Positions 9,410 through 17,434 of a stretch of DNA of 46,726 nt are shown here, one piece after another. This DNA is from Clostridia bacterium (GTDB lineage Bacteria > Bacillota > Clostridia > CAKSNL01 > HGM11501), in NCBI GenBank assembly GCA_017411325.1, contig JAFQQJ010000041.1:1-46726 (forward strand). The letters run 5' to 3'. How positions within the stretch are numbered: the first letter of the stretch is position 1; each line of letters opens with the position of its first letter. Under the pieces are notes generated by a model, which saw only the letters and a list, made by a program, of their open reading frames with translations, had not been told where the DNA came from and ran no database searches. The translations under genes and the position numbers were made by a program.

Positions 9410-9461
9410 AACAACCACTCCGCACATAAGCATAATATTGTACTATAATATTATAAAACAA

Positions 9462-9507
9462 ACAAAAGAAAAAAGCAAGAGGAAATTTTCCTCTTGCCCT
9501 ATTTTTT
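9462..9507 (-). terminator. Intrinsic terminator after sipL
   Basis: GCAAGAGGAAA (9475-9485) and TTTCCTCTTGC (9487-9497) form a perfect stem. On the minus strand it is followed by a long T-rich run (A-rich at 9462-9474). Confidence 0.75.
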
Positions 9508-11037
9508 TTAAGCGGGAATTAAAAGTCTTACCCCCACATTAAGAATATCACCTTTTTCCATGGCATTTGCTTCCAGAATTTTTTCTGTTGTAGTGGAATA
9601 TTTTTTTGCAATATCCCACAGTGTATCGCCGCTTTTAACGAAATAAATTACAATTGAAGGTCTTTTTTTCTGAGATGCTTCTCCGATTAAAATGTTTTCA
9701 ATGCAATTGAGGGAATCTGTGTTTTCAGAAATACTCAGTGATATATCCGCAAAACATCTTAAATCAAGCTTTGAGGGATTCAGAAAGTTGAAATCAGCAT
9801 AAACGGCTCCGGTCTTTATAAAAATATCGGGATTTTCAAAGGGAGAATCCATATATTCGGAAAAACTTATACGGTGTGTTATATAATCAAGCGCTTTCCC
9901 TTCTCCGTAAAGATACATTATATATGCATCTATTGTTCCTGTAAGAGATATTTTGCCGTTTTCGACAGATGCATTTACATCTGTGATACGGGCGTGAACA
10001 GGCAAAATCTGCTCGGCGGCAGGCATATTTTCGGGGATGGAAACATTATCTTTAAGTGAAAGAGATATTGTTTCTGTTTTGCTTATTTCACTCTTTTTGC
10101 GATTGATGCTGTTAACCGTAACATTCATTCCCGGAATGTAGGAATCCTTTATAATATGGACCTTTTCTGTGGAGAAAACCACAGAAGAGACTGTTATTTC
10201 TGCGCTGAAGGCAAAGCCCTTGCGGGAGGATTCGTCTGTTCTGAATTCTTCGGAAAATGACTTGACAAAAAATGATACATCACAGGAATCGTCCTCAGAA
10301 AGTCCGGGAATATCAAGGATTTCGGTAAAGGGGGATTCGTGACATATATGTGAGACAGAGCCTTCGGGAGTAAGATAAATTCTGAATACAGACAGTGTAC
10401 CTTTGGCAACGGCTTTACCGGATACAGCCTTAAAGGAACAGTCCTTTAAAGCTGTTCTGGTAAGAAGCAGTGTATCAGGAGGCTCTGACGAAGAAGGCAT
10501 TTCTGAAAAGTCAGACAGTGTAAAGCTTTCCGAAATACAGGAGGTAAGATGTGAAAATGCAACTTGCTCCTTTTTAATTTCCGCTTCCGAGCTCCTGACT
10601 CCCGTGACAAGCGGGAGTGTGAGGTCTGCATAGGAGATAAAGCTTACGGAAATTACGCTTTTTACTGAAATTTTTCTGCTGTTAACCAACATACATTCGG
10701 AGTGTACTGTTTCATAGTTGAGCAAAAATTTATTTTCCGGGCTTACTCCATCACATTCCTCTATGTGGTTGAAGGGAATTTTTGCACATACCGAGTTTAA
10801 CGCATCTGATTCTTCGGAGGTATAAAGAACTGTGAATTCGGCGGTTCCCGCAAACAGTATTCTGTTTTTCTGGATTTCGGTTTTTTCGATATAACTTTTT
10901 CCTTCCACGGCAATGATTTTGTCTATGTCCTTTTTGATATCGGGGACTATAGTTTCGCCTTCCGCCAAAATATTAAGAGTTAAATTTGCTGAAGGATAGC
11001 TGGTCAGAAAATTTTCCTTTACGAGTTCGGCTTCCAT
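9508..11037 (-). CDS. sipL: SipL-like spore morphogenesis protein, SPOCS and LysM domains
   Basis: A 509-residue protein. Most of it consists of DUF3794/SPOCS-type beta-rich segments (around residues 20-140, 170-290 and 310-440). The last ~45 residues form a LysM domain (VKSGDTLWDIAKKYSTTTEK, ending NVGVRLLIPA). Length and order match SipL of Clostridioides difficile (about 510 residues), which binds SpoIVA through LysM and is needed for coat localisation around the forespore. A sigma-E-like promoter lies upstream. The gene stands alone on its strand with its own terminator. The symbol is by domain architecture; other SPOCS/LysM proteins exist. Confidence 0.82.
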   Translation of the reverse strand: MEAELVKENFLTSYPSANLTLNILAEGETIVPDIKKDIDKIIAVEGKSYIEKTEIQKNRILFAGTAEFTVLYTSEESDALNSVCAKIPFNHIEECDGVSPENKFLLNYETVHSECMLVNSRKISVKSVISVSFISYADLTLPLVTGVRSSEAEIKKEQVAFSHLTSCISESFTLSDFSEMPSSSEPPDTLLLTRTALKDCSFKAVSGKAVAKGTLSVFRIYLTPEGSVSHICHESPFTEILDIPGLSEDDSCDVSFFVKSFSEEFRTDESSRKGFAFSAEITVSSVVFSTEKVHIIKDSYIPGMNVTVNSINRKKSEISKTETISLSLKDNVSIPENMPAAEQILPVHARITDVNASVENGKISLTGTIDAYIMYLYGEGKALDYITHRISFSEYMDSPFENPDIFIKTGAVYADFNFLNPSKLDLRCFADISLSISENTDSLNCIENILIGEASQKKRPSIVIYFVKSGDTLWDIAKKYSTTTEKILEANAMEKGDILNVGVRLLIPA

Positions 11038-11070
11038 TTGATCATTCCTTTCTGCTTTCGCTTTTGGTAA

Positions 11071-11100
11071 ACTATATGCATTTTGAGCTGAAGGTATGAC
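11071..11100 (-). promoter_or_regulatory. Sigma-E-like promoter of sipL
   Basis: On the minus strand, GTCATA (11095-11100), a 16-bp spacer and CATATAGT (11071-11078). The -10 matches the sigma-E form CATACANT except at one base, and the -35 has the ATA core. Confidence 0.5.
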
Positions 11101-11116
11101 AAAATAATATATCTAC

Positions 11117-11145
11117 TTGAAAAAAATAACATTTGGTGGTAAAAT
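11117..11145 (+). promoter_or_regulatory. Promoter of the flavoprotein pair
   Basis: TTGAAA (11117-11122), a 17-bp spacer and TAAAAT (11140-11145), 30 bp upstream of the start codon. Confidence 0.65.
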
Positions 11146-11174
11146 ATTATTATCACAAAAAAAGGCGGTGCGCC

Positions 11175-12341
11175 ATGAAAATAGCAGTTGTAGGTGCAGG
11201 CGCGGCAGGACTTGTTGCGGCATCTGTATTAAAAATGAAAAATGCGGATTTTACGCTTTATGAGCGAAGTGCAAGGGCGGGTAAAAAGCTTCTTGCCACG
11301 GGAAACGGAAGGTGTAATATTACAAATCTTTGTATAGATAAAAGCCGCTATCACGGGGATAATGACTTTTCAGAATATGCTTTATCAAGATTCGGATACT
11401 TTGAACTTAAAACATTTTTTGAAAGCATAGGTGTGCCTCTTAAGGCAGAAGGAGATAAGGTTTATCCTTACAGCCTTCAGGCGTCAAGCGTTCTTGATAT
11501 GCTTCGTTTTGCGGAGGGAATGTGTGAAATCTGCGACACCGAAATAACTAAAATTACGCCTAAGAAAAACGGATTTGTTTTGAAAGCAGGGGATAAGGAT
11601 GTGTTTTTTGATAAAGTGATTCTCTGCTGCGGAGGAAAGGCAGCACCTAATTTATCCGGCGGAGGGGCGTATGATCTTTTGACTGATTTGGGACATAAAC
11701 TTACAGCCTTGAAGCCTGCAATTGTCCAGCTTAAGTGCGACGGAACAAAGGCACTTGACGGTGTTAAAATTGATGCCGCCATCAAAATGGAAAAGCGATG
11801 TGAGGAAGGGGAGGTTTTGTTTACATCCTACGGTTTATCCGGGCCTCCGATTCTTCAGCTTTCAAGGGATGCAAAAGGGAAGACGGTATCCCTTGATTTA
11901 ACTCCTGAATTAAGCTATACGGAAATTGTAAATATGTTGTCGGAAAAAAGAAAGCTTACTTATCTTACTCTTGAAAATCTTTTTACGGGCTTTCTTAATA
12001 AAAAGCTTGGGCGTGAAATACTTAAAAGGTGCGACTGCCTTCCTATGGGAAGGGAAATAAAAACACTTACCGACAAGGAAATAAAAAGCCTTGCTTCGGT
12101 AATCAAAGGTATGGAATTTTTAATTACCGACACCAACGGATTTGCCAATGCCCAGGTTACGGCAGGCGGAATCTCCTGCAGGGATTTTAACAGAGAAACC
12201 ATGGAGTCAAAGCTTCATCCGGGAATTTTTGCGGCAGGAGAAATGCTGGATGTTGACGGGGACTGCGGAGGCTTTAACCTTCAGTGGGCGTTTTCCTCTG
12301 CATATCTTGCAGCGCTTTCAGCGATTGGAGAAAATATATGA
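11175..12341 (+). CDS. HI0933/YhiN-like flavoprotein
   Basis: A 388-residue FAD protein. The N-terminus MKIAVVGAGAAGLVAASVLK is the Rossmann GxGxxG motif. ARAGKKLLATGNGRCNITN is the signature of the HI0933/YhiN (BaiN-like) family, and the C-terminus has GEMLDVDGDCGGFNLQWAFS, also typical. I use the ATG at 11175 because it begins the Rossmann strand and follows GGCGGTG; the upstream in-frame start adds residues with no family counterpart. These proteins are NAD(P)/FAD-dependent oxidoreductases whose cellular substrates are mostly unknown; BaiN acts on bile acids. The next flavoprotein gene overlaps by four bases, so the two are probably co-translated. Confidence 0.88.
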   Translation: MKIAVVGAGAAGLVAASVLKMKNADFTLYERSARAGKKLLATGNGRCNITNLCIDKSRYHGDNDFSEYALSRFGYFELKTFFESIGVPLKAEGDKVYPYSLQASSVLDMLRFAEGMCEICDTEITKITPKKNGFVLKAGDKDVFFDKVILCCGGKAAPNLSGGGAYDLLTDLGHKLTALKPAIVQLKCDGTKALDGVKIDAAIKMEKRCEEGEVLFTSYGLSGPPILQLSRDAKGKTVSLDLTPELSYTEIVNMLSEKRKLTYLTLENLFTGFLNKKLGREILKRCDCLPMGREIKTLTDKEIKSLASVIKGMEFLITDTNGFANAQVTAGGISCRDFNRETMESKLHPGIFAAGEMLDVDGDCGGFNLQWAFSSAYLAALSAIGENI

Positions 12342-13882
12342 TTAAAATTGACGGCATAAAGCTTGGTCTTTCGGAAAATGAAAAAGACCTTTTTGAAAAA
12401 GTAAAAAAGATTACAAAAGGCAGAGCGGAAAGCTTTTATGTATTCAAAAAAGCCATAGATGCAAGGCGTAAGGACAATGTGCATTTTGTATATTCCGTTG
12501 TTGCGAAAGCAAAGGGTGAAGAGGCTCTTTCAAAAAGTGTTAACGGAATAATGCTTTATGATGAAAAAAGCTTTGAATATCCGCTTCTTAAAAGAAAAGT
12601 TGAAAGCCGCCCCGTCGTAATCGGAAGCGGCCCTGCAGGAAGCTTTGCGGCACTTTGCCTTGCAAAGGCGGGGGCGTGCCCCATCGTTATCGAGCGGGGA
12701 AAGAGTGTGGATGAAAGAAGTTGCGACACGGAAAAATTTTTTGCAGGCGGAGCACTTGATACAGAGTCCAACGTACAGTTCGGCGAAGGGGGAGCGGGCA
12801 CGTTTTCCGACGGTAAGTTAAACACGGGAACACATTCTCCTTTTATAAGAAAAATACTTTCCGAATATGTGAGATTCGGGGCAAACGAAAATATATTGAC
12901 AGATGCAAAGCCCCACATAGGAACGGACATCCTTAAAAAAATAGCGGTAAATATAAGGCGTGAGGTGATAAGCCTTGGAGGAACCTACTTTTTCTCGAAA
13001 AAGGTTTCGGATATTGAAATCAAAAACGGAAAAATAACGGCGGTTTTCATTCCCGAAAGAATTGAGACCGACACCGTAATTCTTGCCATCGGCCACAGTG
13101 CGAGAGACACCTTTTTTATGCTTGATTCCCGTGGTGTGAAAATGGAGCAGAAGGCTTTTTCCGTGGGCTTAAGAATAGAGCATCCCCAGGAGCTTATAAA
13201 TAAGGCTCAGTACGGCTCGTTTTATAATCATACAGCTCTTGGTGCGGCGGACTATAAATTCGGGGACGATTGCTACACCTTCTGTATGTGCCCCGGAGGC
13301 TATGTTGTGGCAGCTGCAAGTGAAGAGGGCGGAATTGTCACCAACGGTATGAGTTATTCTGACAGGGCAGGGGAAAACGCCAACAGCGCACTTCTTGTAA
13401 ACGTAAACGAAAAGGACTTCGGTACTAATCTTTTTGCGGGAGTTGAATTTCAGCGGAAGATTGAAAGAGCAGCCTACGAAATAAGCAAAAGCTATATGGC
13501 TCCCTGCCAGAAGCTTTCGGACTTTTTAGCGGATACTGAAACAAAATCATTCGGAAGCGTCAACCCCACATATAAACCGGGTGTTGTGCCGTCGGACATA
13601 AGAAAAATCCTTCCGGAAAGAATATGTAACAACTTAAAAAGCGGCATACTTAATATCGATAAAAAGCTTAAAGGCTTTGCTACGGGTGATGCACTCTTAA
13701 CGGCACCTGAGACAAGAAGCTCGTCTCCCGTGAGGATTTTAAGAGATGATACCCTTCAGGCGATAGGTATCGAAGGCTTGTACCCATCGGGCGAAGGGGC
13801 AGGCTATGCCGGAGGCATAATGTCCGCAGCGGCAGACGGTATACGCTGTGCGGTAAAGGTAATTGAAAAGTTGAACGGATAA
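12338..13882 (+). CDS. COG2509-type FAD-dependent dehydrogenase
   Basis: A 514-residue flavoprotein. A ~90-residue N-terminal domain (YVFKKAIDARRKDNVHFVYS) precedes the FAD-binding motif VIGSGPAGSFAALCLAKAGA at ~residues 92-111. QFGEGGAGTFSDGKLNTGT and the C-terminal YPSGEGAGYAGGIMSAAADG are hallmarks of the COG2509 uncharacterised dehydrogenases. The start is the ATG overlapping the previous stop (ATGA), with GGAG upstream. The reaction is unknown. The family is widespread in anaerobic Firmicutes, often with housekeeping genes. A terminator follows immediately. Confidence 0.88.
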   Translation: MIKIDGIKLGLSENEKDLFEKVKKITKGRAESFYVFKKAIDARRKDNVHFVYSVVAKAKGEEALSKSVNGIMLYDEKSFEYPLLKRKVESRPVVIGSGPAGSFAALCLAKAGACPIVIERGKSVDERSCDTEKFFAGGALDTESNVQFGEGGAGTFSDGKLNTGTHSPFIRKILSEYVRFGANENILTDAKPHIGTDILKKIAVNIRREVISLGGTYFFSKKVSDIEIKNGKITAVFIPERIETDTVILAIGHSARDTFFMLDSRGVKMEQKAFSVGLRIEHPQELINKAQYGSFYNHTALGAADYKFGDDCYTFCMCPGGYVVAAASEEGGIVTNGMSYSDRAGENANSALLVNVNEKDFGTNLFAGVEFQRKIERAAYEISKSYMAPCQKLSDFLADTETKSFGSVNPTYKPGVVPSDIRKILPERICNNLKSGILNIDKKLKGFATGDALLTAPETRSSSPVRILRDDTLQAIGIEGLYPSGEGAGYAGGIMSAAADGIRCAVKVIEKLNG

Positions 13883-13888
13883 AGAAAA

Positions 13889-13918
13889 ACAGACTTCAAT
13901 CTGAAGTCTGTTTTTTTC
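13889..13918 (+). terminator. Intrinsic terminator
   Basis: ACAGACTTCA and TGAAGTCTGT form a stem (13889-13910) followed by a run of seven T. It ends the flavoprotein pair. Confidence 0.85.
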
Positions 13919-13965
13919 TTGTCTTGGGAGGATTATTGATTTGTAATTATAAAATGAATTGATTT

Positions 13966-14664
13966 TTATTTATCACTTATTATTTTTTCGATTTCATCGC
14001 TGTGACAAAGAGTGCTTAAATATATTTTTCCGAATTTGCTTGTGTCGCAAAGGAGATAACTCTTTTTGGAATTTTTAATCATTATTTTCCGCATAGAATT
14101 TTCAAGGATTGAATTATCTGAAACAATGCCTTCATCAGACACTCCGCGGCAGGAAAAAAATGCAACATCGGCATTATAGCCTGCTAATGTTTTTTCGGCA
14201 TCTGTTCCCACATAAGAAAAAGATTCAAGAGTCATTTCGCCTCCGGTACAAATGGTTTTGACGCCCATTGATGCGGCTTCAAGTGCTGTTTTTGCTCCGT
14301 TAGTAATTACTAAAATATTTTTGAATTGAGCAAGATGCGGAAGCAAATGAAATACGGTAGTCGAAGCATCGAGCATTATTACATAACCGTCTTTGATATA
14401 CGATGAAGCTTTCACCGCAATTATCTGCTTCGACTGATTTTGTTCAAAGTGGCGGATATAAAGAGGGATACGCTGATCGGGAGAAGTGGTTTTCAGCGTA
14501 ACAATTCCCTTTTTTCTGGTTACCAGATTTTTATCCTGGAGTTGGATAACATCTCTTCTCACTGTCGGTTCGCTGATAAAGAGCTTTTCCGAAAGCTCTT
14601 TTACCGAATGTGGTTTTTGTGCCAGAAGATTTATATATTGACTTTCACGGTTGTAAATAGACAT
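13966..14664 (-). CDS. DeoR family transcriptional regulator
   Basis: A 232-residue repressor-type protein. The N-terminal winged helix (HSVKELSEKLFISEPTVRRD, then GIVTLK) is the DeoR/GlpR DNA-binding domain. The remainder is the DeoR sensor domain, with an ISOCOT-like phosphosugar-binding fold (LDASTTVFHLL and TNGAKTALEA). I use the ATG at 14664, preceded by AGAGGTG, over the upstream in-frame start. DeoR regulators usually repress sugar-phosphate genes and are released by a phosphorylated intermediate. It is divergent from the three-gene dehydrogenase/flavoprotein operon and most likely controls it through the TAATCA repeats between them. Confidence 0.9.
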   Translation of the reverse strand: MSIYNRESQYINLLAQKPHSVKELSEKLFISEPTVRRDVIQLQDKNLVTRKKGIVTLKTTSPDQRIPLYIRHFEQNQSKQIIAVKASSYIKDGYVIMLDASTTVFHLLPHLAQFKNILVITNGAKTALEAASMGVKTICTGGEMTLESFSYVGTDAEKTLAGYNADVAFFSCRGVSDEGIVSDNSILENSMRKIMIKNSKKSYLLCDTSKFGKIYLSTLCHSDEIEKIISDK

Positions 14665-14678
14665 TTGTACACCTCTTG

Positions 14679-14758
14679 TAATCAAAATGTGTTCATCATA
14701 ATCATTATTATAATCAAATTGTAATCAAAAAGTCAATATGTTTTTTAAATATTGATTA
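14679..14758. promoter_or_regulatory. Cluster of TAATCA operator-like repeats
   Basis: TAATCA at 14679, 14699, 14711 and 14722, and its reverse complement TGATTA at 14753-14758, all between the divergent DeoR gene and its presumed operon. Candidate DeoR binding sites; the region is A+T-rich, so some copies may be chance. Confidence 0.45.
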
Positions 14759-14812
14759 TTTATAATAATGGATTATAATTAAATTGATATGATTTAAATG
14801 GGAGGAATCTTT

Positions 14813-16126
14813 ATGTTTGAGAAAGTAAGTGAGAAAAACTGCCCTTGCGGTAAAGAACATATTTTTTCATCAAAAGTAGTAATGGGAAAGGGAGCGATAA
14901 ATCAACTGCCCAAAATACTTGGTGAAATGAATCTGAAAAGCGCATTTATAGTTGCCGATAAAAATACATACAAGGCAGCAGGCGAAAGAGTAATTGAAAT
15001 TTTAGAAAACGCAGGGATAAGAACCAAAAAATATATCTTTGCAGAGGAAAATTTAGAACCAGGCGAAGCAAATGTCGGTCTTGCCGTAATGAATTTTGAG
15101 TCCTCATCTGATGTTGTAATCGGCGTGGGTTCAGGAGTCATAAATGATATAAGTAAGATAGTTTCCAATGTATCCGGGAAAAAATACATAATTGTGGGAA
15201 CTGCACCTTCTATGGACGGCTATGCTTCTGCTACTTCATCAATGACGATGGAAGGACTTAAAATTTCCCTCAACAGTAAATGTGCCGATGTTATTATCGG
15301 AGATACGGACGTTTTGTGCAATGCACCTATGAAAATGATGTTATCTGGGCTTGGAGATATGCTGGCAAAATACGTTTCTATTTGTGAGTGGCGTATTTCC
15401 CATATTATAACCGGAGAGTATTATTGTGAAGATATAGCACAACTTGTAAGGGGTTCTTTGAAAAAATGTGTGGATAATGCCGAGGGGCTTTTGCAGCGGG
15501 ATGAAGAGGCTGTAAAAGCGGTTTTTGAAGGGCTAATAATCTGCGGTGCCGCAATGAAATTTGCAGGTCTTTCAAGACCTGCTTCGGGAATAGAGCATTA
15601 TCTTTCCCATATATGGGATATGCGCGGAGTCGAGTTTGGCACGAAAGTTGAGTTTCACGGTATTCAATGTGCATTAGGAACCCTGATTGCCATAAATCTT
15701 TATGAAAAAATAAAAAATATAACTCCCGACAGGGAAAAGGCGTTAAGTTATGCCGAAAGTTTTGATTACGGTAAATGGTGCAAAGATTTAAGGGCATTTC
15801 TCGGCAAGGGTGCGGAAAGTATGGTTGCACTTGAAGAAAAAGAGCAGAAATATAATAAGGAAAACCATAAAAAACGCCTTGAAATTATTCTTGACAAATG
15901 GGACGCTGTTATAAATATCATAAACGAAGAATTGCCGTCATCAGATGAGCTTTTGGAATTGTTTGAAAAAATCGATATGCCAAAATCGGTGAAGGAGATT
16001 GGCATTGACGAAGATATTTTGCCAATGACTTTCAAAAGTGCAAAAGACATAAGAGATAAATATGTTCTTCCACGGCTTTGCTGGGATCTTGGAATTTTGG
16101 ATGATATAGCGGAGGAGTTATTATGA
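14813..16126 (+). CDS. Glycerol-1-phosphate dehydrogenase-like enzyme
   Basis: A 437-residue member of the iron/zinc alcohol dehydrogenase superfamily, AraM/EgsA branch. VIGVGSGVINDISKIVS is the NAD-binding glycine motif and GTAPSMDGYASATSSM is the strongly conserved EgsA/AraM signature. Metal ligands are visible as Asp in GDMLAK, His in IEHYLSHIWDM and His in EFHGIQC. Known members interconvert dihydroxyacetone phosphate and sn-glycerol-1-phosphate with NAD(P)H. In Bacillus, AraM/EgsA makes an archaeal-type lipid precursor. Here the DeoR neighbour and flavoprotein partners suggest a catabolic substrate instead. The start ATG follows GGGAGGAA; the upstream ATG overlaps this site. The stop overlaps the next gene's start. 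Confidence 0.82.
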   Translation: MFEKVSEKNCPCGKEHIFSSKVVMGKGAINQLPKILGEMNLKSAFIVADKNTYKAAGERVIEILENAGIRTKKYIFAEENLEPGEANVGLAVMNFESSSDVVIGVGSGVINDISKIVSNVSGKKYIIVGTAPSMDGYASATSSMTMEGLKISLNSKCADVIIGDTDVLCNAPMKMMLSGLGDMLAKYVSICEWRISHIITGEYYCEDIAQLVRGSLKKCVDNAEGLLQRDEEAVKAVFEGLIICGAAMKFAGLSRPASGIEHYLSHIWDMRGVEFGTKVEFHGIQCALGTLIAINLYEKIKNITPDREKALSYAESFDYGKWCKDLRAFLGKGAESMVALEEKEQKYNKENHKKRLEIILDKWDAVINIINEELPSSDELLELFEKIDMPKSVKEIGIDEDILPMTFKSAKDIRDKYVLPRLCWDLGILDDIAEELL

Positions 16127-17433
16127 TATATAATTACGCAAAAAATATAGAGGTTATAGAAGAAACTGATGTTTTAGTTGTGGGCGGCGGTCCTGCGGGA
16201 ATTGCCGCTGCTGTTGCATCATCAAGAGTTGGAGTGAAAGTTATCCTTGCAGAACGCTTTGGCGCCGTGGGCGGAAATTTAACCCTCGGAAACGTAAGTC
16301 CCATTTTGGGAAAGGTGTCGGAAGGCACTATCTATGACGAAATCGTAAGCCTGCTTTCCGAAAAACACAAGGATGAAGAAAAGGTAGAGACCAGAAACGG
16401 CAAAGAAATCCACATTGATGCTGAAGAAGCAAAAGGAATTTTAATAAAATTTTTAAAAGATAACAATGTTTCGGTTATGCTTCAGTCAGCTCTGGCAGAT
16501 GTTATAACAGAGAACGAAGAAATAAAAGGTGTTATTCTGACAACCCATATGGGACTTAAAGCTGTTATGGCAAAAAGAGTGGTGGATGCAACGGGAGACG
16601 GTATAGTGGCATATCTTTCGGGCTGCGAGTATGAAATGGGGCGAGATGACGGTCTAACCCAGCCGGTGACCTTGGAATTTACCGTAGGTAATGTGGATGA
16701 AAGCCGTGCAATTATGTGCTTTGGAGGAAGCGACCCCGTAACTCTTCCCGACGGAAGAAAATATTCCGACTTTTGCAAAGAGTGTGAAGCAAAGGGAATC
16801 CTTCCCGAAAATGTTTCAATAGTACGCCTTCATAAAACCTTTTACAAGGGAGAACGCAATGTAAATGCAACACAGATGAACGAAATTAACGGTCTTAAAT
16901 ATGAAGATTTATATAAGGCGGAGGTTACCTTGCGTAACCAGATAGAAAGAGTAATAGATTTCTTGCGCAAATATATCCCGGGATATGAAAACTGTATGCT
17001 GAAAACTTCCGCTTCAACTCTGGGAGTCCGCGAAACCAGACGAATAAAGGGTGAATATCAGGTTTGTGACAGCGATGTGGAAAACGGAAATCATTATGAT
17101 GATGCAATAGTTCACGATGCCTGGTTTTTAATCGACATACATAATCCCAAAGGCGGAGGTCAGGCAGAGGGGCGCTCCAAAATGGCAAAGCCTTATGATA
17201 TAAGATACGGTGCGCTTTTGCCCGTCGGAATCAGAAATCTTATATTATCGGGCAGATGTATCTCCGGTACTCACAGAGCTCACGCCTCCTACAGGGTTAT
17301 GGCGATTTGTATGGCAACAGGCGAAGCGGCAGGTATTGCCGCGGCACTCAGCATCAAAGAAAATGTAACGCTTAAAGAGCTTGGGGCAGAGAAGGTAAGA
17401 GAAGCTTTAACAAAGAAAGGTGTTGTGCTTTAA
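16123..17433 (+). CDS. FAD-dependent oxidoreductase
   Basis: A 436-residue protein of the FAD_oxidored (PF12831) type. DVLVVGGGPAGIAAAVASSR (residues ~15-34) binds ADP of FAD, followed by GAVGGNLTLGNVSP. DATGDGIVAYLSGCEYEMG is the second conserved block. The C-terminal ILSGRCISGTHRAHASYRVM and ATGEAAGIAAALS complete the flavin site. No signal peptide, so cytoplasmic. It overlaps the preceding dehydrogenase gene by four bases (ATGA). Substrate unknown; such proteins occur in sugar and polyol utilisation loci and may oxidise a glycoside or cyclitol. Confidence 0.85.
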   Translation: MIYNYAKNIEVIEETDVLVVGGGPAGIAAAVASSRVGVKVILAERFGAVGGNLTLGNVSPILGKVSEGTIYDEIVSLLSEKHKDEEKVETRNGKEIHIDAEEAKGILIKFLKDNNVSVMLQSALADVITENEEIKGVILTTHMGLKAVMAKRVVDATGDGIVAYLSGCEYEMGRDDGLTQPVTLEFTVGNVDESRAIMCFGGSDPVTLPDGRKYSDFCKECEAKGILPENVSIVRLHKTFYKGERNVNATQMNEINGLKYEDLYKAEVTLRNQIERVIDFLRKYIPGYENCMLKTSASTLGVRETRRIKGEYQVCDSDVENGNHYDDAIVHDAWFLIDIHNPKGGGQAEGRSKMAKPYDIRYGALLPVGIRNLILSGRCISGTHRAHASYRVMAICMATGEAAGIAAALSIKENVTLKELGAEKVREALTKKGVVL

Positions 17434-17434
17434 T

